Assembly (NCBI GenBank): GCA_040376155.1
Contig: JBEIRG010000050.1
Coordinates: 1 to 15,386 of the forward strand
Direction of reading: 5' to 3'
DNA: 15,386 nt
Origin: CADCWF01 sp903864575
GTDB lineage: Bacteria; Chloroflexota; Chloroflexia; Thermomicrobiales; UBA6265
The notes beneath the pieces are model-generated. The model was not told the DNA's origin, ran no database searches, and saw nothing but the letters and a program-made list of their open reading frames with translations. Position numbers and translations under genes: made by a program. Shown here in pieces: positions 1 to 6,744 of the stretch. Position 1 is the stretch's first letter, and every line of letters begins with the position of its first letter.

Positions 1-300
1 CCGCCCGGCGCTTCCGGAGTGTCCCGCGGCTCAGCGGGCGGGGTCTCGTCCCCGCCGCCACCGCCCGGCGCTTCCGGAGTGTCCCGCGGCTCAGCGGGCG
101 GGGTCTCGTCCCCGCCGCCACCGCCCGGCGCTTCCGGAGTGTCCCGCGGCTCAGCGGGCGGGGTCTCGTCCCCGCCGCCGCCGCCCGGCGCTTCCGGAAT
201 GTCCCGCGGCTCCGCAGGCGGGGTCTCGTCTCCGCCGCCACCGCCCGGCGCTTCCGGAGTGTCCCGCGGCTCCGCGGGCGGGGTCTCGTCTCCACCGGGT
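1..300. repeat. 60-bp tandem repeat, five units, coding for 20-residue repeats
   Basis: There are five head-to-tail units (1-60, 61-120, 121-180, 181-240, 241-300), and the array continues off the left edge. Units 1 and 2 are identical and unit 3 differs by one base. Units 4 and 5 carry a few more changes, mostly synonymous; one gives Thr to Ile. On the minus strand each unit encodes GDETPPAEPRDTPEAP plus a Gly run. The increase in identity toward the gene's 3' side fits recent expansion by slippage or unequal crossover. The true copy number cannot be known from this window. Confidence 0.97.
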
Positions 301-1757
301 GCGTTCGGCACATCAGGCGCATTGGGCGTGTCCGGGCCGCCTCCCGATGGCGCCTCAGGATCTCCCGCATTCTGACGTGGCTCCTGAGGCCGGGCAGGAA
401 TCCCTTCTTCGCCCTGTTCCGGATCGCCGTAGATGCCGGGCTGGTCGCCATCGGTGCTGGTCGGGCCACCGCCATCCGGGTCCGGGCGCGTGGGATCGGT
501 CTCCGGGTCAACGCCCGGCGCGTCCGGCGACTGTGCGCCTGGATTGTCGTCCGCAGGCGGCTGATCGCCGCCATCACCCGCAGGCGGCTGATCGCCGCCA
601 TCATCCGCAGGCGGCTGATCGCCGCCATTATCCGCGGGCGCTTGATCGCCGCCATGATCGGCGGGCGGCTGATCGCCGCCGTCGTCAGCAGGCGGCTGAT
701 CGCCACCATCATCCGCGGGCGGTTGGCCCTCTCCATCCCGTTCATCGGGAGCACCGTAAATGCTCGGCTCATCCCCGTCGGCGCTCGATGGACCGCCGCC
801 CGGTGTTTCCGGGTCGATCGCCGCCCCACGCTCGGGCTCGGATGCCGGGTCTTCGGCGGCAGGTTCTGCGCCGGGGATGTCCTCCGGTTCGCCCGTCAGT
901 TCCGCGACGGTTACGTTCGGGCAGCCGTCCTTCGGCGCGGGAATGATGTCCTTGCCGTGCTTGCTGTGACCCTCGTACGCCCCGTCGTCCGCAACCGTGA
1001 TCCGGGTGTAGGGATTCTTTTCAGAACTGGTCGCGTGGCAAATGGTGATCTTTTCGTCTTCCTTGCTCTTGTCGCCGGGGCAGCCGTCCTTCGGCGCAGG
1101 GATGATGTCGCCCTCATGATCGCCGTGACCGCCGTGGGTGGCGTCATCGTCGACCGTAATCTCGACGTAGGGATTCTTCTTCGATCCGGTCGCGTGGCAG
1201 ATCGTGACCTGGGTGTGCCCGCCGCCGTTGCCGCCACCGTTCCCGCCGCCGTTGCCGCCGCCATTTCCCTGATCGGGCTTGGCCTGCGCTCCTGCCATCC
1301 TTGCGGTTGGCTGAGGAACAGTGCGGCTCTCCTGTCCGTTCCGGTTGGAACGGTTGTCACGGCCCGCGCCGCCATCGGACGACGGCCTTGTCACCGCCGA
1401 GCCCGGTTTCAGGTAGCCAACCGCAGGCGCAGCCGCGGGAGCCGCCACCGGCGCGGGCGCGATCCCGGCCGCCGGAGCCCAGACGTCTGCCGCGGGCGAG
1501 TCCGGCAGCGAGACGCCAGGCGCCTGCCACGCAGGGTCGGTTTGCGACCAACCCGCGAGCGAACCGGAAGCGCCGGGCGCCACCGGAAGCGCAGGCACTG
1601 CCGCAGCAACCACGGCCTGACCGCTCGCGACGTCTGCTCGCATTGCATCAGGGTCGATTTCCTGCGCCGCAATCGGCAACGCAGGTACAGCAAGCAAGAG
1701 CGCAAGACCCGCCGAGGCGGCGGCTCGCGCTATGCGTATCAACCGTGAGTACTCCAT
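1..1757 (-). CDS. Secreted Pro/Gly-rich repeat protein with two TICHAT domains (3' end outside window)
   Basis: Reading the minus strand from the ATG at 1757 gives 585 codons without a stop. The RBS AGGAGAGGGG (1761-1770) lies just upstream. Residues 1-31 form a signal peptide (Arg residues, then LALLLAVPALPIAA). Residues 32-164 are Ala/Pro-rich, and 165-180 are a Gly/Asn linker. Two homologous domains follow, at about 184-227 and 236-280. Each opens with TICHAT, continues KNPY-x-x-ITV, has a His-rich middle and ends DIIPAPKDGCP. Their cysteines (C187/C226 and C240/C279) have identical 39-residue spacing and are the only four seen, so a disulfide per domain is likely. Two copies of a DGD-x-P-x-IYG segment (IYG at 333 and 442) bracket 9-residue repeats at 345-404. 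From 486 onward there are 20-residue repeats. The protein is probably exported and stalk-like. Similar TICHAT domains occur in secreted bacterial proteins, but I know no function. Any anchor or catalytic domain lies beyond the left edge. Confidence 0.85.
   Translation of the reverse strand, partial: MEYSRLIRIARAAASAGLALLLAVPALPIAAQEIDPDAMRADVASGQAVVAAAVPALPVAPGASGSLAGWSQTDPAWQAPGVSLPDSPAADVWAPAAGIAPAPVAAPAAAPAVGYLKPGSAVTRPSSDGGAGRDNRSNRNGQESRTVPQPTARMAGAQAKPDQGNGGGNGGGNGGGNGGGHTQVTICHATGSKKNPYVEITVDDDATHGGHGDHEGDIIPAPKDGCPGDKSKEDEKITICHATSSEKNPYTRITVADDGAYEGHSKHGKDIIPAPKDGCPNVTVAELTGEPEDIPGAEPAAEDPASEPERGAAIDPETPGGGPSSADGDEPSIYGAPDERDGEGQPPADDGGDQPPADDGGDQPPADHGGDQAPADNGGDQPPADDGGDQPPAGDGGDQPPADDNPGAQSPDAPGVDPETDPTRPDPDGGGPTSTDGDQPGIYGDPEQGEEGIPARPQEPRQNAGDPEAPSGGGPDTPNAPDVPNAPGGDETPPAEPRDTPEAPGGGGGDETPPAEPRDIPEAPGGGGGDETPPAEPRDTPEAPGGGGGDETPPAEPRDTPEAPGGGGGDETPPAEPRDTPEAPG
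546..725. repeat. 27-bp tandem repeat, about 6.6 units, coding for QPPADDGGD
   Basis: On the minus strand the nonapeptide QPPADDGGD occurs six times, with a partial seventh copy ending in N-P-G. Variants change single residues (ADH, APADN, AGD). It lies in frame inside the secreted protein (residues 345-404). The units are more diverged than the 60-bp array, so this block is probably older. It is acidic and proline-rich, consistent with an extended spacer. Confidence 0.95.
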
Positions 1758-2061
1758 GAACCCCTCTCCTCGTTCACGTGCTCCGCTCGCCGGAACTCGC
1801 GCGACCGACCAAACCGCGCCAGAGAACCCTTGGGAACTCTAGACGTTTCGCCCCCAGCATGCTAGCACCGCACCGCAGTGTGGCCATTTGCATTTACGAA
1901 CGCGCGCATCGACCGGTTCCCCTGCCGCAGGATGCGACGGGTCACCCGTCGGCCGCCGCGCCATCCACCGCACATCCTTGGGGCCAGTGCGGCGTCGTGG
2001 CCCAGCCATGCGAATCCCGCGGACGCCCTGTGGAAACGTAGGCAAGGTGATGCCAGACCAG
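1758..2061. other. Divergent intergenic region, no gene seen
   Basis: About 300 bases separate the minus-strand repeat protein from the promoter of the ABC operon. Short frames here have no RBS or recognisable protein features. The promoter of the repeat protein should lie here, but I found no -35/-10 pair good enough to call. A GCATGC/GCTAGC overlap near 1858-1865 is the only local palindrome I noted. Confidence 0.5.
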
Positions 2062-2090
2062 TTGACGCAGGCCGTGTTGCACGCTATCGT
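2062..2090 (+). promoter_or_regulatory. Sigma-70-like promoter of the ABC importer operon
   Basis: TTGACG (2062-2067, 5 of 6 matches to TTGACA) is separated by exactly 17 bases from TATCGT (2085-2090, 4 of 6 matches to TATAAT). This predicts a start near 2097 and a leader of about 143 bases before the ATG at 2240. It is the best promoter-like pair seen in the window, and its position fits the operon. It rests on consensus match only. Confidence 0.55.
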
Positions 2091-2181
2091 CCGGCCATCG
2101 TGAGCAGGGGCGCAACCCTGTCCGGGCAATGATGTCCGGCGGATGCGAACCTTGTGTGGCCCGCCGGGCCGACGCTCACGG

Positions 2182-2201
2182 CGCGGGAAACGGTTCCCGC
2201 G
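2182..2201. promoter_or_regulatory. Candidate LacI-family-type operator
   Basis: This 20-bp palindrome is centred on CG, with arms CGCGGGAA and TTCCCGCG and a single mismatched pair at the second position from the centre. A GGGAAAC-GGTTCCC core with a central CpG resembles operators of LacI-family sugar regulators. Such a site would fit a carbohydrate importer. It lies about 85 bases downstream of the predicted start site, which is compatible with roadblock repression. No regulator gene is in the window. Confidence 0.4.
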
Positions 2202-2205
2202 TGGC

Positions 2206-2223
2206 ATCGATCCTCGGATCGAT
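2206..2223. promoter_or_regulatory. Perfect inverted repeat next to the RBS
   Basis: ATCGATCC and GGATCGAT are separated by two bases and lie immediately before the RBS of the binding-protein gene. It could be a second operator half of the 2182-2201 element. Alternatively, in RNA it could be a stem limiting ribosome access (a two-base loop would open to four or more). The sequence does not decide between these. Confidence 0.4.
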
Positions 2224-2239
2224 ACAAGGAGGACGCTCG

Positions 2240-3856
2240 ATGTCGAGCAACGGAAAACTCACCGGAATCGAGCGCATGATGCGCAAGGCGACCGGCGCGA
2301 GCATGAGCCGGCGCGGGATGATCAAGACTGCGGCCGCCACCGCGGGCGCGTTCACCGTTCTGCAGGGCTCCCGCTACGGGCTTTCGCAGGACATCGTCGG
2401 CGCCGCCAGCCAGATCGATCTCAACGGCGTCACGCTCAAGGTCTTCACCCAGACCGGCCCGTTCATCTCCGGCCCGATCAAGGCCCACGCGGCCGAGTTC
2501 CAGGAAGTGACCGGCGGCGTGGTCGAGGCCGTCGAGGCCCCGAACGCCGACCTCTTCGCCCGCGCCCAGCAGGTGGCCACCACCGGCAGCGGCGACTTCG
2601 ACATCCTGCTCCTCGCCAACACCTGGATGCCGGACTTCGTCAACCTCGGCTACGTCGTGCCCCTGCAGCCGTGGATCGACAAGGACGTCGCCGCCAACGA
2701 CGAACTGCTGGCGTGGGACGACATCCCCGACGGCATCAAGCGCAAGAACTCCTGGTCCAACCAGACCCAGACCTTCGTGGTGGACAACGACAACCACACG
2801 ATGTTCTACCGCAAGGATGTCCTCTCTGATCCCAAGTGGCAGGAAGCCTACAAGACGGCCACCGGCAAGGATCTGCCGAACCCGCCGCAGACCCTCACCG
2901 AGCTCTCCGAGGTCGCCAAGTTCTTCAGCCCCAACGGCGGCGGCGCCGGCTGGAGCGACGCCGGCGAGGGCTACGGCTACATCACCTGCGTGCTCCGCGG
3001 CCAGCAGTCCTACTGGTACTCCTACTCGTGGACCGCGCCGTACTCGGTGGTTCCCACCGAAAACGCCCCGGACAAGATCCCCGGCATCTACCTCTACGAC
3101 CCGGACATGAACCCGATCATCAACACCGAGGGCTACGTCCGCGGCCTCACCGAGTTCGTCGACATCATCCAGACCGCGATGAAGCCGGGCCTCGACTCCG
3201 ACCGCGCCACGGTCATCGAGGACATGATCAACGGCACCACCGTCGCCGCCCTCGACTGGGGCGACACCGGGCCGGCCTCGGTCTCCGAGCGCTCCGTGGT
3301 CAAGGGCAAGCTCGGCTTCGCCCTCTCCCCGGGCGTCACCGAGTACTACGACTGGCAGACCAGCACCTGGGTCACCATGCCCGAGGGCCAGATCCACCAG
3401 ACCCCGGCCCACGCCTACAACGGCTGGTCCTACTACATCACCAACCAGACCAAAAACGCGGACGCCGCCTGGACCTGGATCAAGTGGCACGCCTCCCCGG
3501 GCATCTCCGCCGTCGACGTCGCCTCGCCGGATTCCGGCTACCAGCCGTGGCGCAAGAGCCACAGCACCAATCTCGAGCCGTGGGTTTCCTCCGGCTGGGA
3601 CGAGGCTGACGCCAAGGCCTACATCGACAACATCCTCGCCGCCACCGATCACCCGAATGCGGTCTTCGATCCCCGCATCCCGGGCGCGGCCCGCTACCAG
3701 GAGACCCTGGAGCTCTACACCAACCAGGCCATCGCCGGCGAACTCAAGCCGCAGGAAGCCATGGACAAGGCTGCCGCCGAGTTCAACAAGATCACCGACG
3801 AACTCGGCCGGGACAAGCAGATCGCGGCCTACCGCGCCCACCTGGGCATGAAGTAG
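2240..3856 (+). CDS. ABC transporter extracellular solute-binding protein, Tat-exported
   Basis: A 538-residue periplasmic or surface binding protein of the SBP_bac_1/8 (CUT1, carbohydrate) type. It captures substrate for the two permeases downstream. The ATG at 2240 is chosen because AAGGAGG (2226-2232) lies eight bases ahead; an in-frame ATG at 2129 has no such site and would add 37 non-conserved residues. A twin-arginine signal SRRGMIK (R24-R25), followed by an Ala-rich stretch, implies export of the folded protein; there is no lipobox cysteine. The remainder has the usual binding-protein style, with FQEVTGG near the start, many surface Trp/Tyr residues and a C-terminal helical part with PQEAMDKAAAEFNKI. 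It is longer than the usual 400-460 residues. The substrate is probably a sugar, polyol or glycoside, but the sequence does not fix it. Confidence 0.9.
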   Translation: MSSNGKLTGIERMMRKATGASMSRRGMIKTAAATAGAFTVLQGSRYGLSQDIVGAASQIDLNGVTLKVFTQTGPFISGPIKAHAAEFQEVTGGVVEAVEAPNADLFARAQQVATTGSGDFDILLLANTWMPDFVNLGYVVPLQPWIDKDVAANDELLAWDDIPDGIKRKNSWSNQTQTFVVDNDNHTMFYRKDVLSDPKWQEAYKTATGKDLPNPPQTLTELSEVAKFFSPNGGGAGWSDAGEGYGYITCVLRGQQSYWYSYSWTAPYSVVPTENAPDKIPGIYLYDPDMNPIINTEGYVRGLTEFVDIIQTAMKPGLDSDRATVIEDMINGTTVAALDWGDTGPASVSERSVVKGKLGFALSPGVTEYYDWQTSTWVTMPEGQIHQTPAHAYNGWSYYITNQTKNADAAWTWIKWHASPGISAVDVASPDSGYQPWRKSHSTNLEPWVSSGWDEADAKAYIDNILAATDHPNAVFDPRIPGAARYQETLELYTNQAIAGELKPQEAMDKAAAEFNKITDELGRDKQIAAYRAHLGMK

Positions 3857-3870
3857 GCGCACGGTCATCG

Positions 3871-3909
3871 GGCGCCGGGGGGCGGGGCCGCAAGCCTCGT
3901 CCCGGCGCC
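3871..3909 (+). terminator. Strong hairpin after the binding-protein gene
   Basis: GGCGCCGG (3871-3878) pairs with CCGGCGCC (3902-3909). An inner stem GGCGGGG/CCTCGTC (two G-U pairs) closes on a 7-base loop, with a GG bulge between the stems. It starts 14 bases after the stop codon and has no T tract. Such elements between a binding-protein gene and its permease genes commonly protect the upstream mRNA or cause partial termination, lowering permease expression. Confidence 0.55.
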
Positions 3910-3920
3910 TGATGCCGAAG

Positions 3921-3966
3921 GTCCGCGGGGAGAGGCCGCGCGCAGGTGCGCGGCTTCCCCCCGGAC
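3921..3966 (+). terminator. Second hairpin in the binding-protein/permease gap
   Basis: The arms GTCCGCGGGGAGAGGCCGCGC and GCGCGGC-TTCCCCCCGGAC pair with small imperfections around a short loop. It follows the 3871-3909 stem by 11 bases, and no T tract follows. Together the two stems probably act as an attenuator or 3' mRNA stabiliser, not as a full stop, since the permeases depend on the same operon or an unseen internal promoter. Confidence 0.5.
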
Positions 3967-4026
3967 CTCGCTGTCCGACACCTAACACCCCGGCCTCCGA
4001 CGCCCGACCGCCCCCGAAGGACCGCC

Positions 4027-4971
4027 ATGGAAGCGACGCTCCCGGCGCCAATGCCCCCAGAGGCAGAAACGCCCGTGCACCATCCGACCGGCAAATCCGC
4101 GGATGGCCACGCCAAGTATGTGTTCCTCCTGCCGGCCCTGATCTATCTCCTCCTGCTCGGCGTCTTCCCGCTGATCTTTTCGCTCATCCTCGTCTTCGGC
4201 AAGCTCCAGGCCGGCATGAAGCTGACCGACTTCGAGTTTGTCGGCCTCGCCAACATCCAGCGCCTGCTCGCCGACGAGCGCTTCTGGGGCTCCCTTCGCG
4301 TCACCCTGACCTATGTCGCGGTCGTCTCGCTCGTGGAACTGGTCCTCGGATTCATCATCGCCCTCGCACTGCAGGGCATCACCAAGGGCAAGAATTTCCT
4401 GCGCGCCGCCCTCGCGCTTCCCATGCTCCTGACCCCCATCGCGGTCTCCTTCACCTGGAAAATGCTCTTCGACTTCAACAAGGGCCCCCTCAACTTCTTC
4501 CTCGACGGCCTTGGCCTCGACCGCGTCGCCTGGCTCGCCGGGAAGAACTCCGCCTTGCTCTCTCTCGCCCTCGTCGACATCTGGCAGTGGACCCCCTTCA
4601 TCATCGTCGCCGCGCTTGTCGCGCTCGAATCCCTGCCGATGGAGCTCTATGAAGCCGCCACCGTCGACGGCGCGTCCCCCTGGCAGCTGCTGACCCAGAT
4701 CACGCTGCCCCTCGTCCAGCCCTACCTCGTCGCCATCGTGCTGCTCAGAGCGATCGACGCCTTCAAGGTGTTCGACATCGTCTACGTGCTCACCGGCGGC
4801 GGCCCCGGAACCGCGACCGAAACCCTCACCTTCTACGCCTACGTCGCCGGCTTCCGCACCTACAACCTGAACTTCACCAGCACGGTCGCCTGGGCGCTCG
4901 TCATCCTCATGACGATCGTCTTCACCGTCTATCTGCGGGTCTTCCGCCGCATCGACGCCGAGGAGGCCTAG
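4027..4971 (+). CDS. Sugar-type ABC transporter permease (MalF-like)
   Basis: A 314-residue inner-membrane permease of the CUT1 family, forming a heterodimeric channel with the next gene product. The ATG at 4027 follows GAAGGA (4016-4021). A start 27 codons upstream at 3946 would read through the 3921-3966 hairpin into low-complexity residues. After about 30 soluble residues, the first membrane helix begins at KYVFLLPALIYLLLLGVFPLIF, and several further helices follow. The EAA loop that docks on the ATPase is visible from residue 209 (EAATVDGAS...ITLPLVQP), with the conserved Gly and LP. The gene ends with an AGGAGG that serves as RBS for the next gene, two bases downstream, so the two are translationally coupled. 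The substrate is unknown. Confidence 0.93.
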   Translation: MEATLPAPMPPEAETPVHHPTGKSADGHAKYVFLLPALIYLLLLGVFPLIFSLILVFGKLQAGMKLTDFEFVGLANIQRLLADERFWGSLRVTLTYVAVVSLVELVLGFIIALALQGITKGKNFLRAALALPMLLTPIAVSFTWKMLFDFNKGPLNFFLDGLGLDRVAWLAGKNSALLSLALVDIWQWTPFIIVAALVALESLPMELYEAATVDGASPWQLLTQITLPLVQPYLVAIVLLRAIDAFKVFDIVYVLTGGGPGTATETLTFYAYVAGFRTYNLNFTSTVAWALVILMTIVFTVYLRVFRRIDAEEA

Positions 4972-4973
4972 CC

Positions 4974-5849
4974 ATGCAGGCAACACGCAACAAAGGCATT
5001 CAGCTCCTCCTCTACATCATCCTCGCCTTCTGGACCTTCTTCGCCCTCTTCCCCATCTACTGGACTGTCATCACCTCGGTGAAACCCCAGAAGGCGGTCT
5101 CCGCGCCCAAGCCGACCTTCTTCCCGTGGATCGACTTCCAGCCCACCCTCAAGCCCTTTCAGGACATCTTCGGCAGCGGCGAGGGCTACGGCGTCTCCGG
5201 CATGGGCAACCTCGCCCAGCTCTTCCGCAACAGCTTCGGCGCAGCCTTCTTCTCCGCCCTCTTCGCCACCATTCTTGGCGCAATGGCCGCCTACGCGCTC
5301 ACCCGCTTCACGTACCGCCGCTGGAAGAACAAGGACATCGCCTTCTGGTTCGTCTCCCAGCGCATGCTCCCGCCGATTGCCCTGGTCGTCCCCTTTTTCA
5401 TCCTCTTCGGCCGCGTCCACATGCTGGACAGATTGCCGACCCTGATCATCGTCTACACGGCGATGAATCTGCCGCTCGTCATCTGGCTCCTTCGCGATTA
5501 CTTCGCCGATCTCCCCTACGAGATCGAGGAAGCAGCGATGGTCGACGGCGACTCCCGCTACGGCGCCTTCTTCAAGATGGCGCTGCCCCTCGCCCTGCCC
5601 GGGCTGGTGGTCGCCTTCCTCTTCGCATTCGTCTTCAGCTGGAACGAATTCCTGCTGGCGTTGACCCTCACCCTCGACAAGGCCAAGACCCTCCCGGTGC
5701 AGGTCGCGGGCAACGTCACCCTCCGCGGCCCACGGTACTGGGACATCGCCGCACAGGGCCTCATCGTCACCCTGCCGCCGCTGCTCATCGCCCTCGTGGC
5801 GGGCCGCTACATCGTTCGCGGCCTGACCACCGGCGCGGTCAAATCCTGA
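4974..5849 (+). CDS. Sugar-type ABC transporter permease (MalG-like)
   Basis: A 291-residue permease, the second half of the CUT1 channel. It starts two bases after the upstream stop, using AGGAGG (4961-4966) inside the previous gene. The N-terminal helix (LLLYIILAFWTFFALFPIYW) is followed by the T-S-V-K-P-Q segment typical of MalG-type permeases and further helices. The EAA loop is at residue 186 onward (EEAAMVDGDSRYG...LPLALPG). No ABC ATPase gene follows, so coupling to an unlinked multi-substrate ATPase (MsmK/MalK-like) is inferred. The operon appears to end at the hairpin 32 bases further on. Confidence 0.93.
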   Translation: MQATRNKGIQLLLYIILAFWTFFALFPIYWTVITSVKPQKAVSAPKPTFFPWIDFQPTLKPFQDIFGSGEGYGVSGMGNLAQLFRNSFGAAFFSALFATILGAMAAYALTRFTYRRWKNKDIAFWFVSQRMLPPIALVVPFFILFGRVHMLDRLPTLIIVYTAMNLPLVIWLLRDYFADLPYEIEEAAMVDGDSRYGAFFKMALPLALPGLVVAFLFAFVFSWNEFLLALTLTLDKAKTLPVQVAGNVTLRGPRYWDIAAQGLIVTLPPLLIALVAGRYIVRGLTTGAVKS

Positions 5850-5863
5850 CAACTCCATATTCG

Positions 5864-5932
5864 CGGGATGGGGGAAGGGAACGGACGAGGCGCGGGCATG
5901 CTCCCGCGCCTCGTTCGTGGCGCAACATCCCG
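5864..5932 (+). terminator. Nested strong hairpin ending the ABC operon
   Basis: A 12-bp perfect stem ACGAGGCGCGGG/CCCGCGCCTCGT (5885-5896 with 5903-5914) has a 6-base loop and extends four more pairs, including one G-U, to 5881 and 5918. An outer 7-bp pair CGGGATG (5864-5870) with CATCCCG (5926-5932) encloses it. No T tract follows, so this is either an L-shaped or factor-assisted terminator or an mRNA-protecting structure. Confidence 0.6.
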
Positions 5933-5982
5933 GCTGCCCTCCTCCCGGTCGAACGGACCGCAACCCCGCTGGAGAATGACCC

Positions 5983-6423
5983 GTGACGGACACCCCCGCC
6001 CCGCTCGCCTCCGCTCTCATTCCTGTTGGCGCACGCGTCACCTTCGCCAAAACGGTGACGGAATCCGACATCGGCCTCTTCGCCGGCATCACCGGCGATT
6101 TCAGCCCGAATCACGTCAACGCCGAATACATGGCGGGCACGCCCTACGGCCGCCCGATCGCCCACGGCGTGCTGACCATCGGCCTGATGTCCACCTGCAG
6201 CACCCGCATCCTGGAGTTGCACCGCCCGGAGCGGCCCTGCGTTTCCCTCGGGTACGACCGTGTGCGGTTTCTTGCCCCGGTGTTCGCCGGAGACACCATT
6301 ACCGTCACCTACGAGATCACCGAACAACAGCCGGAACGCGGACGCACCATCGCCGCCGTCGAGGCCACAAACCAGCGCGGCGAAACCGTTGCGGCCGCGA
6401 CGCATATCCTGCGGTTTCTCTGA
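5983..6423 (+). CDS. MaoC-family (R)-specific enoyl-CoA hydratase-like protein
   Basis: A 146-residue single hotdog-fold protein starting at GTG 5983, with GGAG (5971-5974) eight bases ahead. The hydratase-2 signature is clear: TGDFSPNH, with catalytic Asp39 and His44 in the same 5-residue spacing as PhaJ Asp31/His36. It is followed by RPIAHGVL, and length and fold fit PhaJ-type or MaoC-like dehydratases. The expected reaction is reversible hydration of trans-2-enoyl-CoA to (R)-3-hydroxyacyl-CoA, although many MaoC proteins act on other thioesters such as mesaconyl-CoA. It lies 133 bases after the permease gene, behind a strong hairpin, so it is probably transcribed separately. No promoter was convincing. 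Confidence 0.88.
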   Translation: MTDTPAPLASALIPVGARVTFAKTVTESDIGLFAGITGDFSPNHVNAEYMAGTPYGRPIAHGVLTIGLMSTCSTRILELHRPERPCVSLGYDRVRFLAPVFAGDTITVTYEITEQQPERGRTIAAVEATNQRGETVAAATHILRFL

Positions 6424-6744
6424 GCGGCCACCTGCCGCGGCTGTCCACGCTCCGCATAATCCGCCTGAGCGGTCGTTTGGTATCCCGCGCAACGCCGAGG
6501 CGCGGACCGCATGCTAAGGTCCCCGCAACGATTCCTGAAGCGGTTCCCCGCCGCCGCGCCGGTTCCCTACCTGACCGGCGAATGAAACCAAATGGCCGAA
6601 CCGGGCGTTTATCCCGGCAGACAGGACCGATTTCCCCGTACTGGTGGTCCCGTTCATGCGGATTTCATCTTGCTGGCGCACCATGTCTTCAGGGATCCAT
6701 GGCGGCCCAGCTGCGAACCGAACGAGCCAATAAGGGAGGACTCC
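6424..6744. other. Intergenic region with small hairpins, no gene seen
   Basis: About 320 bases between the MaoC gene and the small orphan gene. I see three short inverted repeats: GCGGC/GCCGC directly after the MaoC stop (6424-6438), GCCGGT/ACCGGC (6558-6579) and CCGGG/CCCGG (6601-6617). The first may be a weak terminator. The frame of the downstream small gene is open back to 6592, but that extension has no RBS or protein-like features. No promoter pair is convincing, and an unseen small RNA is possible. Confidence 0.35.

Larger units (their letters stand above)
2105..2223 (+). other. Hairpin-rich 5' leader of the ABC operon
   Basis: Five consecutive short hairpins fit the predicted leader. 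They are CAGGG/CCCTG (2105-2120), CCGGGCA/TGTCCGG with one G-U pair (2122-2139), GGCCC/GGGCC (2158-2170), CGCGGGAA/TTCCCGCG (2182-2201) and ATCGATCC/GGATCGAT (2206-2223). The last ends three bases before the RBS AAGGAGG (2226-2232). It does not match any riboswitch class whose conserved core I can recall. The last two elements could instead be protein-binding sites in DNA, as listed separately. Confidence 0.4.

Noticed and set aside
1..300. Possible CRISPR array
   Set aside because: The 60-bp units are directly adjacent with no unique spacers, and they encode in-frame protein repeats.
19..1759. Several plus-strand frames rich in Pro/Ser/Arg across the repeat region
   Set aside because: They are low-complexity, lack RBS and family features, and lie opposite a minus-strand frame with signal peptide, RBS, repeated domains and conserved cysteines.
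2105..2223. Known riboswitch (cyclic di-GMP, TPP, SAM, glycine types)
   Set aside because: The conserved core sequences of these classes, as I recall them, are absent; only stems are present.
3946..4026. Upstream start for the first permease
   Set aside because: It would translate through the 3921-3966 hairpin with no RBS; ATG 4027 has GAAGGA at proper spacing.
2084..4051. Long minus-strand frame (655 codons) opposite the binding-protein gene
   Set aside because: GC-rich third positions of a real gene often leave the antisense frame open. It is Gly/Val/Asp-rich with no recognisable domains, while the plus strand has clear binding-protein features.
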